Both the position numbers and the translations under genes were made by a program. Below the pieces are notes generated by a model that searched no databases, had not been told where the DNA came from, and saw nothing but the letters and a program-made list of their open reading frames with translations. From assembly GCA_047972995.1 (NCBI GenBank), contig JBKEBD010000002.1, positions 62,001-126,000 of the forward strand: a stretch of 64,000 bases of DNA, given 5' to 3'. Below, piece after piece: positions 8,959 through 16,597 of the stretch; positions within the stretch are counted from its first letter, which is position 1, and every line of letters starts with the position of its first letter. The DNA comes from JBKEDC01 sp047972995 (GTDB taxonomy: Bacteria > Bacteroidota > Bacteroidia > Bacteroidales > Prolixibacteraceae).

Positions 8959-8982
8959 ATTCTTCTGTAAATTTTCTATGAT

Positions 8983-9354
8983 TTACGATAATCCTTCAGG
9001 GGTTTTACCCAATTTCTTTTCTTCAGATTTCACTCTGTGTTCCACCTTTTTAATATCTTCTTCCGCGGGAAGATTTTCAGGAACAATTTGTGTTTCCAAT
9101 AATATTCTACGAACGGATTGATTATTGGTAATGTGTTCTTTCGAAATTTTACCTTCAGTATTCAGTCCTTTTTCTTTTGTATTGAAAATTGTAATCTCTG
9201 TTGCAAAGTCTTTTGCTTTTATAGTAACCTGGGTTCTGGATAAGCTTTCACCACAGGATTTATTTCAAAAATAGCCGCACTTAAGAGCCTTTTGTTCTGT
9301 TTTTGGCATAATCTTCAAAGTCTTAGTTAAAGACGATAATATCTCTGATTTCAT
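8983..9354 (-). pseudogene. DinD-like relic: two ends kept, middle lost, MITE fragment inside
   Basis: The 3' part (8983-9225) has an intact 80-codon frame: AKDFATEITIFNTKEKGLN, ISKEHITNNQSVRRILLETQ, PENLPAEEDIKKVEHRVKSE. This resembles the C-terminus of DNA-damage-inducible protein D (DinD), in which the segment before it contains a similar SKEH..NN..VR and PE.LP..ED.KK pattern. The 5' part (9311-9354) gives MKSEILSSLTKTL; one extra T would read LTKTFEDYA, closer to a DinD start. The roughly 200 codons between are missing and a truncated MITE occupies the junction. Family assignment rests on recall of the motif, so moderate. Confidence 0.6.
9226..9310. mobile_element. MITE-like element, truncated copy
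   Basis: 85 bp matching the left half of the element at 15751-15916 (AACCTGGGTTCTGGATAAG, the CTTTCACCACAGGATTTATT segment, up to TTTTTGGCATA). It is preceded by AGT, as is the copy at 15751. The right half and right terminal repeat are missing. Confidence 0.75.
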
Positions 9355-9392
9355 AGTCTGTGTTTGTCGTTGATTTCTGTACGCTGTTCATT

Positions 9393-10394
9393 CTACTTTG
9401 ATCTCAATATGACATCTAGTACATATTTTTCCACATTTCGGTTCTTGCCGATGTAGGGGTAGTCGTGCATGGAAAGCATGGCAGGAGCGTTGAGCTCTAC
9501 CACAATGTAGTTTTTTTCGGATGGTTTGGCTTGTAAATCATCAATAATAATGTCGATGCCTGCAATATTTAACTCAGCGGCAGCGGCAGCTTGCCGTGCC
9601 ACTTCTTTGTAGTAGTCGGGCATGGTGTCGGTCACATCGATGCTATCTCCACCTGTGCTAAGGTTAGAGTTTTGGCGGAGGTAGATTTTCTGCGCCTTGT
9701 TGAGCACCGTGTCTAAATGAAGGTGCTGATTGGCAAGATGTCGTTCCACTTCGTCATCTATCTTTATTTTCAAGAGTGGGTGACGATAGTCGTCGCCTCT
9801 GTTTGTATTCTTCTGATTGATGAGTTCCTGCACCGTTGACTTGCCATCGCCCACCACATTGGCTGGTTCGCGGTAAGCAATGGCGCGCACTTCCCCACCG
9901 ATAACTAGGAATCGGTATTCTTGCCCCATAAAAAACTCCTCTACAATTACTCGCTTCGAGTGTTGAAAGGCAACAGCAATGGCTTGCTGTAGTTCTTCTG
10001 TTGAACAGATATTAGTGCTCACAGCAATGCCGTGGTCAGTGTCGGCAGGTTTCACCACCAAAGGAAAGGTGAGACGTTTCAGATCTGCAAAATCGAAGTT
10101 TTCTTTCCGTAGCAATATAGCGTTTGCTTGTCTCACGTTCTTTCGTTGCAGAAATTGGCGTGTCATCCATTTATCATTCGAAATCCAATAAGCTATCAAG
10201 CTATTGCCATCGGAAATTGTGCCTTCTAATATGGGATATTCTCTGCCCTCATGATGTACCACAATTAAGTTATTGTCGGCATCAATGATGTCAAAAGGCA
10301 AACCACGGCGGATTAATTCTCGAAGAATAATCTGCGTGGTAGCTTCAAAATTTTCATAGCCCGCAAGTGGGCTAAAATGATAGGTTGCTTGCAT
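9393..10394 (-). CDS. GshF-like ATP-grasp ligase, probable glutathione synthetase
   Basis: 333 residues. An ATP-grasp core is visible: FPLVVKPADTDHGIAVS (ATP-binding Lys), RVIVEEFFMGQEYRFLVIGG, then YREPANVVGDGKSTVQELI, YLRQNSNLSTGGDSIDVTD and metal-binding VVELNAPAM. These blocks match the C-terminal domain of bifunctional GshF and the cyanophycin-synthetase ATP-grasp type, not the proteobacterial GshB. Near a plant-type gshA the likely reaction is gamma-glutamylcysteine plus glycine to glutathione. The gene is free-standing here, without a fused GCL domain. An alternative is ligation of another amino acid to gamma-glutamylcysteine. Confidence 0.75.
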   Translation of the reverse strand: MQATYHFSPLAGYENFEATTQIILRELIRRGLPFDIIDADNNLIVVHHEGREYPILEGTISDGNSLIAYWISNDKWMTRQFLQRKNVRQANAILLRKENFDFADLKRLTFPLVVKPADTDHGIAVSTNICSTEELQQAIAVAFQHSKRVIVEEFFMGQEYRFLVIGGEVRAIAYREPANVVGDGKSTVQELINQKNTNRGDDYRHPLLKIKIDDEVERHLANQHLHLDTVLNKAQKIYLRQNSNLSTGGDSIDVTDTMPDYYKEVARQAAAAAELNIAGIDIIIDDLQAKPSEKNYIVVELNAPAMLSMHDYPYIGKNRNVEKYVLDVILRSK

Positions 10395-10495
10395 ACCTAT
10401 TTAATTCAGAATTGTTTAATCTATATTTTCACCAATAGTTATAACTTTCAGTGATTATATTCATCGAATTTAGCTCAATGGATAACTTTTTTGGA

Positions 10496-10533
10496 ATGAA
10501 CTCTCGAAAAGTCTGGACTTTTCGAGAGTTCAT
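10496..10533. terminator. Perfect 18-bp inverted repeat, likely terminator of the acyl-CoA synthetase gene
   Basis: ATGAACTCTCGAAAAGTC, 2-nt spacer, then its exact complement. It lies 11 bp past the stop of the gene at 10544. No long U tract follows on the minus strand, so a role as a protein-binding palindrome or dispersed repeat is possible. Confidence 0.55.
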
Positions 10534-10543
10534 TGATTTGTTA

Positions 10544-12448
10544 TTAAATCCAATGCTTTATGGCAGTTTTGTTTCGGTCGTTGGCGATGTTCTTCGCTTC
10601 CGATGTGTAGAGGAATTCCAACTCAGCGGCATAGGCATCCATGATTTTATTGCGCACCATTTTCATGGTAGAGTTGAGTTGCTGATTTTGCTCGCTGAAT
10701 GCTTCGGTAAGCACTACTGTGGCACTAGGTAACCATCGTTCGGGGAATTGATTCTCGAACTTTCCGCCTCGCCTATATTGATTGATTTCGTCTTGCAAGA
10801 GTTTCAAGCCGGCTTCTGCGGCTTCTGGGCTGCTCAAGTCCATGCCGTCGGCTTTAAGCTTGCGGGCAATGGCTTCGCCATTTGGCACAAGGAATGCCGA
10901 AGTGTAGGGGTTCTGATTATTGTGCAACATACATTGGTCGATGAAAGGCGATTGGTCAACCATGGCTTCTTCAATACCTTCGGGGCTAAACTTTTCGCCA
11001 TCTTCGCCGATGAGCAAACTTTTGAAGCGACCCAACACATAGAGAAAGCCATCGGGATCCATATAGCCCATGTCGCCTGTGTGCAACCAGCCATCCACCA
11101 CCGTTTCGGCCGTGGCTTCGGGGTTCTGCCAATAGCCAAGCATCACGTTGTCGCCTTTGATGCAGATTTCACCTTTCACGCCCACAGGCAAGGCTTTGTT
11201 GTCAGCATCACGGATTTCCAAATCCATATAGTCCACCAACTTACCCGACGAACCAAACTTAATGGCATGAAGGGCATTCGATGAAATGACTGGCGAGGCC
11301 TCCGACAGTCCATATCCTTGGCACATTGGAATGCCAATAGCGTAGAAGAAGCGTTGCAACTCGGTGTCGAGCAGTGCGCCGCCGCCGATGAACATTTTGA
11401 GGTTTCCCCCGAAGTTCTCGCGAATTTTCGAAAACAAGATTTTATCGTATAGCTTCACCAAGGGTTTATAAATGGCTCGCGAGCCTTGACCGCAATTATA
11501 TCCATCGCCTTGATATTTATAGGCGATGTTCAACGCATGTTTAAATAGCTTCTCGGTGGCTTTTCCTTTGGCACGAATGCCCGATTCAATTCCTTTGCGG
11601 AAGTTTTTCGCAATGGCAGGCACACTCATCAACATATCTGGCTTCAATTCCTTAATGTTTTTCGGAATGTTTTTGAGGGTCTCCATTGGTGTTTTGCCAT
11701 TTTCGAGCGATGCCACACTTGCACCATAATACATGAAGCAATAGAGGCAAGCGGTGTGCGCAAAAGCGTGGTCCCAAGGCAAGAACGCAAGGGTTCTCCA
11801 AGTTGGGGTGATGCTCATGAGCGTGGCCGACTGGCGCACATTGCCCGCATAGTTCAGGTGCGAAAGCATAATCCCTTTGGGGTCGGCAGTAGTTCCTGAA
11901 GTATAGGAGATGTTTGCCACATCATCGGGCTGCACTGCTTTGTAGGTTTCCACAATTCGGGTAGGATTATCCAAAATGGCTTGCTTGCCACGTGTTACAA
12001 GGTCTTCATAGAGGTAGTCGTTGGCTTTCAGCTCCTGCGGAGCATCGAGGTGAATGACTCCTTCTAAATCGGCGAGTTGTTCGCGAATTTCTTCCACCTT
12101 GTTCATTTGCTCTGCCGAAGCGATGACAAATCGACTGCCCGAATGTTTTAGACGGAAAAGCAAGTCAGTGCCAGCATTGAGTTTCACCGATAGTGGTACG
12201 GTGATGGCTCCGGCATAAAGGACTGCCAATTCCGAGATTATCCATTGGTTGCGTCCTTCGGCAATCAAGCCCACACGGTCGCCCTTTTGCAAGCCCATGT
12301 CTTGTAGCCCTGCGGCAAGGTGAAGCACCTGCTTGCGGGTTTCTTCATAGGTAGTGGGTTGAAATTCTCCATCTACTTTCTCCCACAGATAGGAGTTGCT
12401 AGCGAATTTCGCCACGCTAGTTTCGAATAAGTCAATTATTGTTTTCAT
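10544..12448 (-). CDS. Long-chain acyl-CoA synthetase (AMP-forming)
   Basis: 634 residues, full length for the FadD/FadD15-like class in Bacteroidota. Motifs of the ANL superfamily: ISYTSGTTADPKGIMLSH (phosphate loop), GYGLSEASPV (adenine site), DGWLHTGDMGYMDPDGFLYVLGR (ribose Asp and hinge) and, near the C-terminus, TMKMVRNKI where the catalytic Lys is expected. It activates fatty acids to acyl-CoA through acyl-AMP at the inner membrane. A TATTTTTG box lies at 12498-12505. Confidence 0.9.
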   Translation of the reverse strand: MKTIIDLFETSVAKFASNSYLWEKVDGEFQPTTYEETRKQVLHLAAGLQDMGLQKGDRVGLIAEGRNQWIISELAVLYAGAITVPLSVKLNAGTDLLFRLKHSGSRFVIASAEQMNKVEEIREQLADLEGVIHLDAPQELKANDYLYEDLVTRGKQAILDNPTRIVETYKAVQPDDVANISYTSGTTADPKGIMLSHLNYAGNVRQSATLMSITPTWRTLAFLPWDHAFAHTACLYCFMYYGASVASLENGKTPMETLKNIPKNIKELKPDMLMSVPAIAKNFRKGIESGIRAKGKATEKLFKHALNIAYKYQGDGYNCGQGSRAIYKPLVKLYDKILFSKIRENFGGNLKMFIGGGALLDTELQRFFYAIGIPMCQGYGLSEASPVISSNALHAIKFGSSGKLVDYMDLEIRDADNKALPVGVKGEICIKGDNVMLGYWQNPEATAETVVDGWLHTGDMGYMDPDGFLYVLGRFKSLLIGEDGEKFSPEGIEEAMVDQSPFIDQCMLHNNQNPYTSAFLVPNGEAIARKLKADGMDLSSPEAAEAGLKLLQDEINQYRRGGKFENQFPERWLPSATVVLTEAFSEQNQQLNSTMKMVRNKIMDAYAAELEFLYTSEAKNIANDRNKTAIKHWI

Positions 12449-12497
12449 TGTTGGATTATTAGACTTTGGATTGTTAGATAAGTGAGTTCTTGTTTTT

Positions 12498-12505
12498 CAA
12501 AAATA
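12498..12505 (-). promoter_or_regulatory. Candidate -7 box TATTTTTG for acyl-CoA synthetase gene
   Basis: Matches TAnnTTTG on the minus strand, 49 nt before the start codon. Confidence 0.45.
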
Positions 12506-12525
12506 GTATTTAAAACCCATGAAGC

Positions 12526-12563
12526 AAAAAAGCACATTCCTTTTTTCAAAGGATGTGCTTTTT
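12526..12563 (-). terminator. Intrinsic terminator of the DUF3127 gene
   Basis: AAAGCACATCCTTT pairs with AAAGGAATGTGCTTT on the minus strand, followed by a U tract. Confidence 0.75.
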
Positions 12564-12585
12564 ATTATATTTCGCCTGCTGCTGC

Positions 12586-12957
12586 TTAGAACGGCAAATC
12601 GCCATCATCTTCGCCCGCTACAGGAGGAAGGTCAGCTTGTGTGAATTCGGGAGGAGTTGATGGTGCCGATGCTGCACCTGCCATTACTTGCTCTACTCTC
12701 CAAGCATTCACATTATGAAACCAACGACCTTGATATTCTCTACTTTCTACATCGAAAGACACTTTCACTTCATCGCCCGGGTTAATGCCTTGCAAAGACG
12801 ACATTCTATCGCCAAACAAAGTGAAACACACTTTCTTAGGGTATTGAGGGTTTTCTGTTGTCTCTACTACAAATTCTTGTTTCTTCCATGCGTTACCCGA
12901 TGCGCTTGTGCCACCTTGTTCTGGAAGGACTTGAAATACTTTTCCTTGGATTTCCAT
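12586..12957 (-). CDS. DUF3127 protein with SSB-like acidic tail
   Basis: A 123-residue cytoplasmic protein. Residues 1 to about 95 match the DUF3127 pattern: MEIQGKVFQVLPEQ, WKKQEFVVETTENPQYPKKV, PGDEVKVSFDVESREYQGRWFHNVNAWRVE. This composition suggests an OB-fold. A low-complexity linker rich in Ala, Pro and Ser leads to the terminal residues GEDDGDLPF. That acidic tip ending in Pro-Phe resembles the protein-interaction tip of single-stranded DNA-binding protein. Function is unproven; a nucleic-acid role is inferred. It is monocistronic, with a promoter box at 12992 and a strong terminator. Confidence 0.85.
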   Translation of the reverse strand: MEIQGKVFQVLPEQGGTSASGNAWKKQEFVVETTENPQYPKKVCFTLFGDRMSSLQGINPGDEVKVSFDVESREYQGRWFHNVNAWRVEQVMAGAASAPSTPPEFTQADLPPVAGEDDGDLPF

Positions 12958-12991
12958 ACTTAAATATTATTCTTTCAATTCTTTTCAACGC

Positions 12992-12999
12992 CAAATGTA
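12992..12999 (-). promoter_or_regulatory. Candidate -7 box TACATTTG for DUF3127 gene
   Basis: Matches TAnnTTTG on the minus strand, 34 nt before the start codon. Confidence 0.5.
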
Positions 13000-13003
13000 A
13001 TAC

Positions 13004-13035
13004 AAAAAAAAGCCCCTGAAAAATTTCAGGGGCTT
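13004..13035. terminator. Intrinsic terminator of the FKBP gene pair
   Basis: AAGCCCCTGAAA pairs with TTTCAGGGGCTT around a 2-nt core; a U run follows on the minus strand. Confidence 0.85.
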
Positions 13036-13067
13036 AATCTTTATCTATTATGTTCGATGTTTATTGC

Positions 13068-13778
13068 TTATTTTTTAATGTCTAGCAATTCTACTTCGAA
13101 AATCAAAGTGCAGTTAGCACCAATAGAACCACCTGCGCCACGTTCTCCATAAGCTAATTCTGAAGGGATAAATAGTTCATATTTTGAACCTACCGACATC
13201 AATTGCAAAGCTTCTGTCCATCCTGGAATAACGCCATTTACTGGGAATTCTGTTGGTTGACCACGCTCTACTGAACTATCGAACACGGTGCCATCAAGCA
13301 ATTTACCTGTGTAGTGACAGCTTACAGTCGATTCTGCAGTTGGTTTTTCGCCTGTTCCTTCTTTAATTACTCGATATTGCAATCCGCTAGCTGTAGTTAC
13401 AACGCCATCTTTTTTCGCATTTTCAGTTAAGAAAGCTTCACCTTCAGCTTTGTTTTTCTCGCCCGCTTGATTTTGTTGTACTGTGAAATATGCTTGGATT
13501 ACTTGTTGTGCTTCTTCTTCTGTAATTTTTGTTTCGCCTTCGTTTACTGCATTAGCAAAAGCCGAAACCATTACTTCCTTGTTTAGGTCTTTACCGCCCG
13601 GAGCTTGTTTAATACCCTCAGCTTGTTGCTTACCAATAAACATACCAATTGCATAACTTACTGAATCGACTTGAGAAGTCAATTTTACATCGCTACTACA
13701 TCCTCCAGGTTGGCAAGCCACCATTGATGCTGAAAGCGCAGCGATTACTGCTGCACCAGATAATACTCTTTTAATCAT
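13068..13778 (-). CDS. FKBP-type peptidyl-prolyl isomerase, lipoprotein
   Basis: 236 residues. The N-terminus MIKRVLSGAAVIAALSASMVACQP is a lipoprotein signal with Cys22 as the lipidated residue. Residues 35-115 are an FKBP_N-type dimerisation segment (SVSYAIGMFIGKQQ). The C-terminal FKBP domain has CHYTGKLLDGTVFDSSVERG, FPVNGVIPGWTEALQLM and LAYGERGAGGSIGANCTLIF. It folds exported proteins at the membrane. It is the second gene of a tandem pair, 11 bp after a paralogue without a signal peptide. Confidence 0.92.
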   Translation of the reverse strand: MIKRVLSGAAVIAALSASMVACQPGGCSSDVKLTSQVDSVSYAIGMFIGKQQAEGIKQAPGGKDLNKEVMVSAFANAVNEGETKITEEEAQQVIQAYFTVQQNQAGEKNKAEGEAFLTENAKKDGVVTTASGLQYRVIKEGTGEKPTAESTVSCHYTGKLLDGTVFDSSVERGQPTEFPVNGVIPGWTEALQLMSVGSKYELFIPSELAYGERGAGGSIGANCTLIFEVELLDIKK

Positions 13779-13789
13779 TGTTTCTGTAA

Positions 13790-14395
13790 TTATAAAATTT
13801 CTAATAATTCTACTTCGAAAATCAAAGTGCAGTTAGCACCAATAGCACCACCTGCGCCGCGCTCGCCATAGGCTAAGTTTGAAGGCACATATAAACGCCA
13901 TTTTGAACCCACTGGCATCATTTGCAAAGCTTCTACCCAACCTTGAATTACACCATTTACAGGGAATACAGCTGGTTCACCACGATGCACAGAGCTATCA
14001 AATACAGTACCATCGATAAGTGTTCCGTGGTAGTGACATTTTACTTGATCGTCGGCCGTTGGCACTTCGCCTTCACCTTCCACCAAGATTTCATATTGCA
14101 AACCACTTGTTGTTTCTTGCACGCCTTCTTTCATGCTGTTTTCAGCCATGAAGATAGTACCTTCTTCTATGTTTTTAGAACCTTCGGCATCTTGCTGTTC
14201 CATCATGAAATCTTGCAAAACTTGGTTTGCTTTCTCTGGCGTCAATTTGGGTTCTTTTCCAGAAAAAATATCGGTTACCGCAGCCATAAAATTAACTGGG
14301 TCGATAGTTTTAATACCCGATTGGATAAAATTGCTACACACACTCATTCCAAGAGCATAGCTAAAGTCTTCCATTTTTTTTGTTTGATCTGACAT
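13790..14395 (-). CDS. FKBP-type peptidyl-prolyl isomerase, cytoplasmic paralogue
   Basis: 201 residues from the ATG at 14395 (MSDQTKKMEDFSYALGM). An upstream ATG at 14455 is open but a TATCTTCG promoter-like box at 14423-14430 lies between, so the inner start is preferred. Same architecture as the next gene (FKBP_N segment, then CHYHGTLIDGTVFDSSVHRG and LAYGERGAGGAIGANCTLIFE), but with no signal peptide. The pair looks like a tandem duplication with one copy kept in the cytoplasm and one exported. Confidence 0.88.
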   Translation of the reverse strand: MSDQTKKMEDFSYALGMSVCSNFIQSGIKTIDPVNFMAAVTDIFSGKEPKLTPEKANQVLQDFMMEQQDAEGSKNIEEGTIFMAENSMKEGVQETTSGLQYEILVEGEGEVPTADDQVKCHYHGTLIDGTVFDSSVHRGEPAVFPVNGVIQGWVEALQMMPVGSKWRLYVPSNLAYGERGAGGAIGANCTLIFEVELLEIL

Positions 14396-14422
14396 AAATC
14401 TATTTTCTCTAATTTCAGCGTA

Positions 14423-14430
14423 CGAAGATA
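14423..14430 (-). promoter_or_regulatory. Promoter-like box TATCTTCG for FKBP pair
   Basis: One mismatch from TAnnTTTG; 28 nt before the preferred start and within the longer alternative frame, so it decides the start. Confidence 0.4.
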
Positions 14431-14555
14431 AAATTTTTTTTTGTTCTTTGCTCATTCATTTCAGCAAAAGCCTATAAATAAAAGTCTTTTAACCTTAGTA
14501 ACCTAATTTTAGTAGCCCTGCTATCTTAAAACGACGTAACCATTGGCTTTTTTCA

Positions 14556-14563
14556 TATCTTTG
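14556..14563 (+). promoter_or_regulatory. Candidate -7 box TATCTTTG before menE
   Basis: Perfect TAnnTTTG ending 5 nt before the menE ATG. If used, the transcript starts at or within a few nt of the start codon. Confidence 0.5.
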
Positions 14564-14568
14564 AACAC

Positions 14569-15612
14569 ATGATTACACATCCTTCGCATATCATAATTCA
14601 GAATCGGCAACACCAAGTGTACGACTTGCTTGCTGCGCGTGAAAGCCGGCTTGAAGAACCCTGGCAGTCGGCGTTTTTCGATTTCCTAGCTGCTTGGTAT
14701 GATGATAAATCTTACATCGAAGTACACACTTCGGGAAGCACTGGTGCGCCAAAGCTCATTCGGCTAGCCAAAGATTTTGTAGCGCACAGCGCACAGCGCA
14801 CCATCAACTTTTTTGGATTAAAGCCCGGCGACAAGGTGCTACACTGCTTACCTTCTAATTTCATTGCGGGAAAACTCATGCTTGTGCGGGCTTTGATTGG
14901 CAAGTTAAATCTGCACTTGGTGAACCCATCGACTTCTTTTGATTTCTTGGCGCATGAACACTATGTTTTTGCTGCTTTGGTGGTGAACCAGATGCAAAAA
15001 CTATTGCATGGGGCACCACACATTCCTATCGACTATATTCTTTTGGGAGGTTCTGCCATTCCGCAAGCACTAGAAACGCAATTGATGGACATTAGCTCGA
15101 TGTGCTATTCGAGCTATGCCATGACCGAAACGGCCACACACATTGCGCTACGCAAGCTTAATCGGCAAGCTGCCAACAATTACTATCGTGCTTTTCCCGA
15201 TGTGCGGCTAAGTCTTGATGCGCGCAACTGCCTGCAGATTAAAATGCCCGGATTGGAATCGAAACTTATTACCAACGATGTGGCAGAACTAATGGATTCG
15301 CACACGTTCCGCATTGTGGGACGCGCCGATAACTGCATTATTTGCGGAGGGAAAAAGTTTTTCCCCGAAGAGATTGAGCAGAAGCTTTCCGCAGCCATTC
15401 ATCAACCTTTTTTCATCGGCTCTAGCCCAGATGATGTGCTTGGCGAAGTGCTCACCTTGGTTGTTGAAGCCCCTTTCAGCGAAGAGATATCTGCCCACGT
15501 AAAGCAATGCTGCCACACACTGCTACCCAAACACGAGCAACCCCGTCAATTTATTTTTACAGAAGAATTCCCACGCACCAAAAACGGAAAATTGAAACGT
15601 TTTAAGCTATAA
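14569..15612 (+). CDS. menE: O-succinylbenzoate-CoA ligase
   Basis: 347 residues, a compact ANL enzyme of the length seen for MenE in Bacteroidota. Visible motifs: EVHTSGSTGAPKLIRL (phosphate loop, residues about 50-66), SSYAMTETATHIALR (adenine site), HTFRIVGRADNCIICGGKKFFPEEIE (hinge) and the terminal catalytic-Lys motif RTKNGKLKRF. It activates o-succinylbenzoate in menaquinone synthesis. The preceding pathway enzyme MenC is about 22 kb away in this window, so the men genes are not one cluster. Confidence 0.87.
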   Translation: MITHPSHIIIQNRQHQVYDLLAARESRLEEPWQSAFFDFLAAWYDDKSYIEVHTSGSTGAPKLIRLAKDFVAHSAQRTINFFGLKPGDKVLHCLPSNFIAGKLMLVRALIGKLNLHLVNPSTSFDFLAHEHYVFAALVVNQMQKLLHGAPHIPIDYILLGGSAIPQALETQLMDISSMCYSSYAMTETATHIALRKLNRQAANNYYRAFPDVRLSLDARNCLQIKMPGLESKLITNDVAELMDSHTFRIVGRADNCIICGGKKFFPEEIEQKLSAAIHQPFFIGSSPDDVLGEVLTLVVEAPFSEEISAHVKQCCHTLLPKHEQPRQFIFTEEFPRTKNGKLKRFKL

Positions 15613-15750
15613 AATAGCAGCTATCATTATCAACATGGTTAACTACCGAAACTACCGATTGTTCTCTACCCATAAGGCCGCCATTAACTGGCTATCAGGT
15701 TTCGATCTAAAATAAGCGATACTTCATGTACAGCGATACGTTTCATTAGT

Positions 15751-15916
15751 AACCTGAGTTTCGGATAAGCTTTCACCACAGGATTTATTTCAAAAATAGC
15801 TGCACTTAGAAGCCTTTTGTTCTGTTTTTGGCATAAATTCTACCTTTTCTACTCGAAACGAGGCTCTGCTCAAAAGCAGAACAACCTGAGGCAAAATCTT
15901 ATCCGAAACTCAGGTT
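15751..15916. mobile_element. MITE-like element, complete copy with AGT target duplication
   Basis: 166 bp with inverted termini AACCTGAGTTTCGGATAAG and complement, flanked by AGT (15748-15750 and 15917-15919). It is in the opposite orientation to the 2694 copy and about 28 bp shorter in the middle. It has no coding capacity. It lies in the 730-bp gap between menE and atpC. Confidence 0.85.
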
Positions 15917-16103
15917 AGTACAAAAAATACTTGAGGTTAACTACGCCTTTTATACTACCTTTCAAAGCTATTGCTTATTCTCAGTGTGTTATAGCCAGCG
16001 TTGACATCGGGAAACTGTCTTTCTTTAAAAATATATGGGGGAGTGAAAGTTGGGGCATTCATGAAACCGAACTTTGGAATTTTACCCAAAGACCAAAAAA
16101 CGT

Positions 16104-16210
16104 GAAATTGAACGCATGGGATATGACTTCCTCATGCTCTAATCTTAAAAAAGTTGCGTTAAGGAGAGGAGTTGTTGATTAAATTCTTGGAGCATTCGTT
16201 ATCTTTTTTA
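16104..16210. repeat. Dispersed 105-bp repeat (copy 1 of 2)
   Basis: Shares GAACGCATGGG, TATGAC.TCCTCATGCTC, then GAGTTGTTGAT, then ATTCTTGGAGCATT with 35535-35640 in the same orientation. On the minus strand copy 2 has a 31-codon frame MLQELNQQL; copy 1 has the same opening (MLQEFNQQL) but is frameshifted. It may be a relic of a coding sequence. A gene-like frame at 15931-16182 runs into it but is not convincing. Confidence 0.65.
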
Positions 16211-16214
16211 GACA

Positions 16215-16267
16215 GTACGAATATCATATTTTCTAGGGTCTGCGCCTAAAAAATATGATATTTGTAC
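16215..16267. repeat. 18-bp inverted repeat next to the dispersed repeat
   Basis: Left arm GTACGAATATCATATTTT and right arm AAAATATGATATTTGTAC, one mismatch, 17-nt loop. It begins 5 bp after the 105-bp repeat and is followed by a T run, so it may also terminate plus-strand transcription. The equivalent place after the other repeat copy has a partly similar sequence. Confidence 0.6.
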
Positions 16268-16342
16268 TTTTTTGTTGTAAAAAACCGATCGAATAAACTT
16301 ACAAACTAAAGCCTCCAAAGATAGCCTCTGCCTCTTTTTTGA

Positions 16343-16585
16343 TTATACCGTTTTGGCTAGAATAATCAGCTGATTGTTTTTAGCCTCAATAACACCTCCA
16401 ACCAATTCGATGAATACTTCTTTGCCAAGCGTATCGACCACACGCACTTTGCCTTCATCAAGTGTGGAAATAATGGGTGCGTGGTTCTCTAATATTTCAA
16501 AAGAACCTCTTATGCCGGGCACATTCACCGACTTCACTTCACCCTTAAAAATTGTTTTATCTGGTGTAATAATTTCTAAATACAT
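16343..16585 (-). CDS. atpC: ATP synthase F1 epsilon subunit, short form
   Basis: 80 residues: MYLEIITPDKTIFKGEVKSVNVPG, GSFEILENHAPIISTLDEGKVRV and ENHAP match the beta-sandwich domain. The C-terminal two-helix inhibitory domain is absent, as is common for epsilon in Bacteroidota. It couples the F1 rotor to the membrane ring. It follows atpD by 12 bp. No other F-ATPase gene is in the window. Confidence 0.92.
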   Translation of the reverse strand: MYLEIITPDKTIFKGEVKSVNVPGIRGSFEILENHAPIISTLDEGKVRVVDTLGKEVFIELVGGVIEAKNNQLIILAKTV

Positions 16586-16597
16586 AGCTTTTTCAGA

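Noticed and set aside
10748..11284. 178-codon plus-strand open frame inside the acyl-CoA synthetase gene
   Set aside because: Antisense shadow; no start context or motif.
15931..16182. 83-codon plus-strand open frame
   Set aside because: It runs into a dispersed repeat, has no recognisable domain and no promoter box.
16308..16318. Minus-strand TATCTTTG box after atpC
   Set aside because: It points away from atpC into a gap with no gene on that strand; probably chance or part of a decayed unit.
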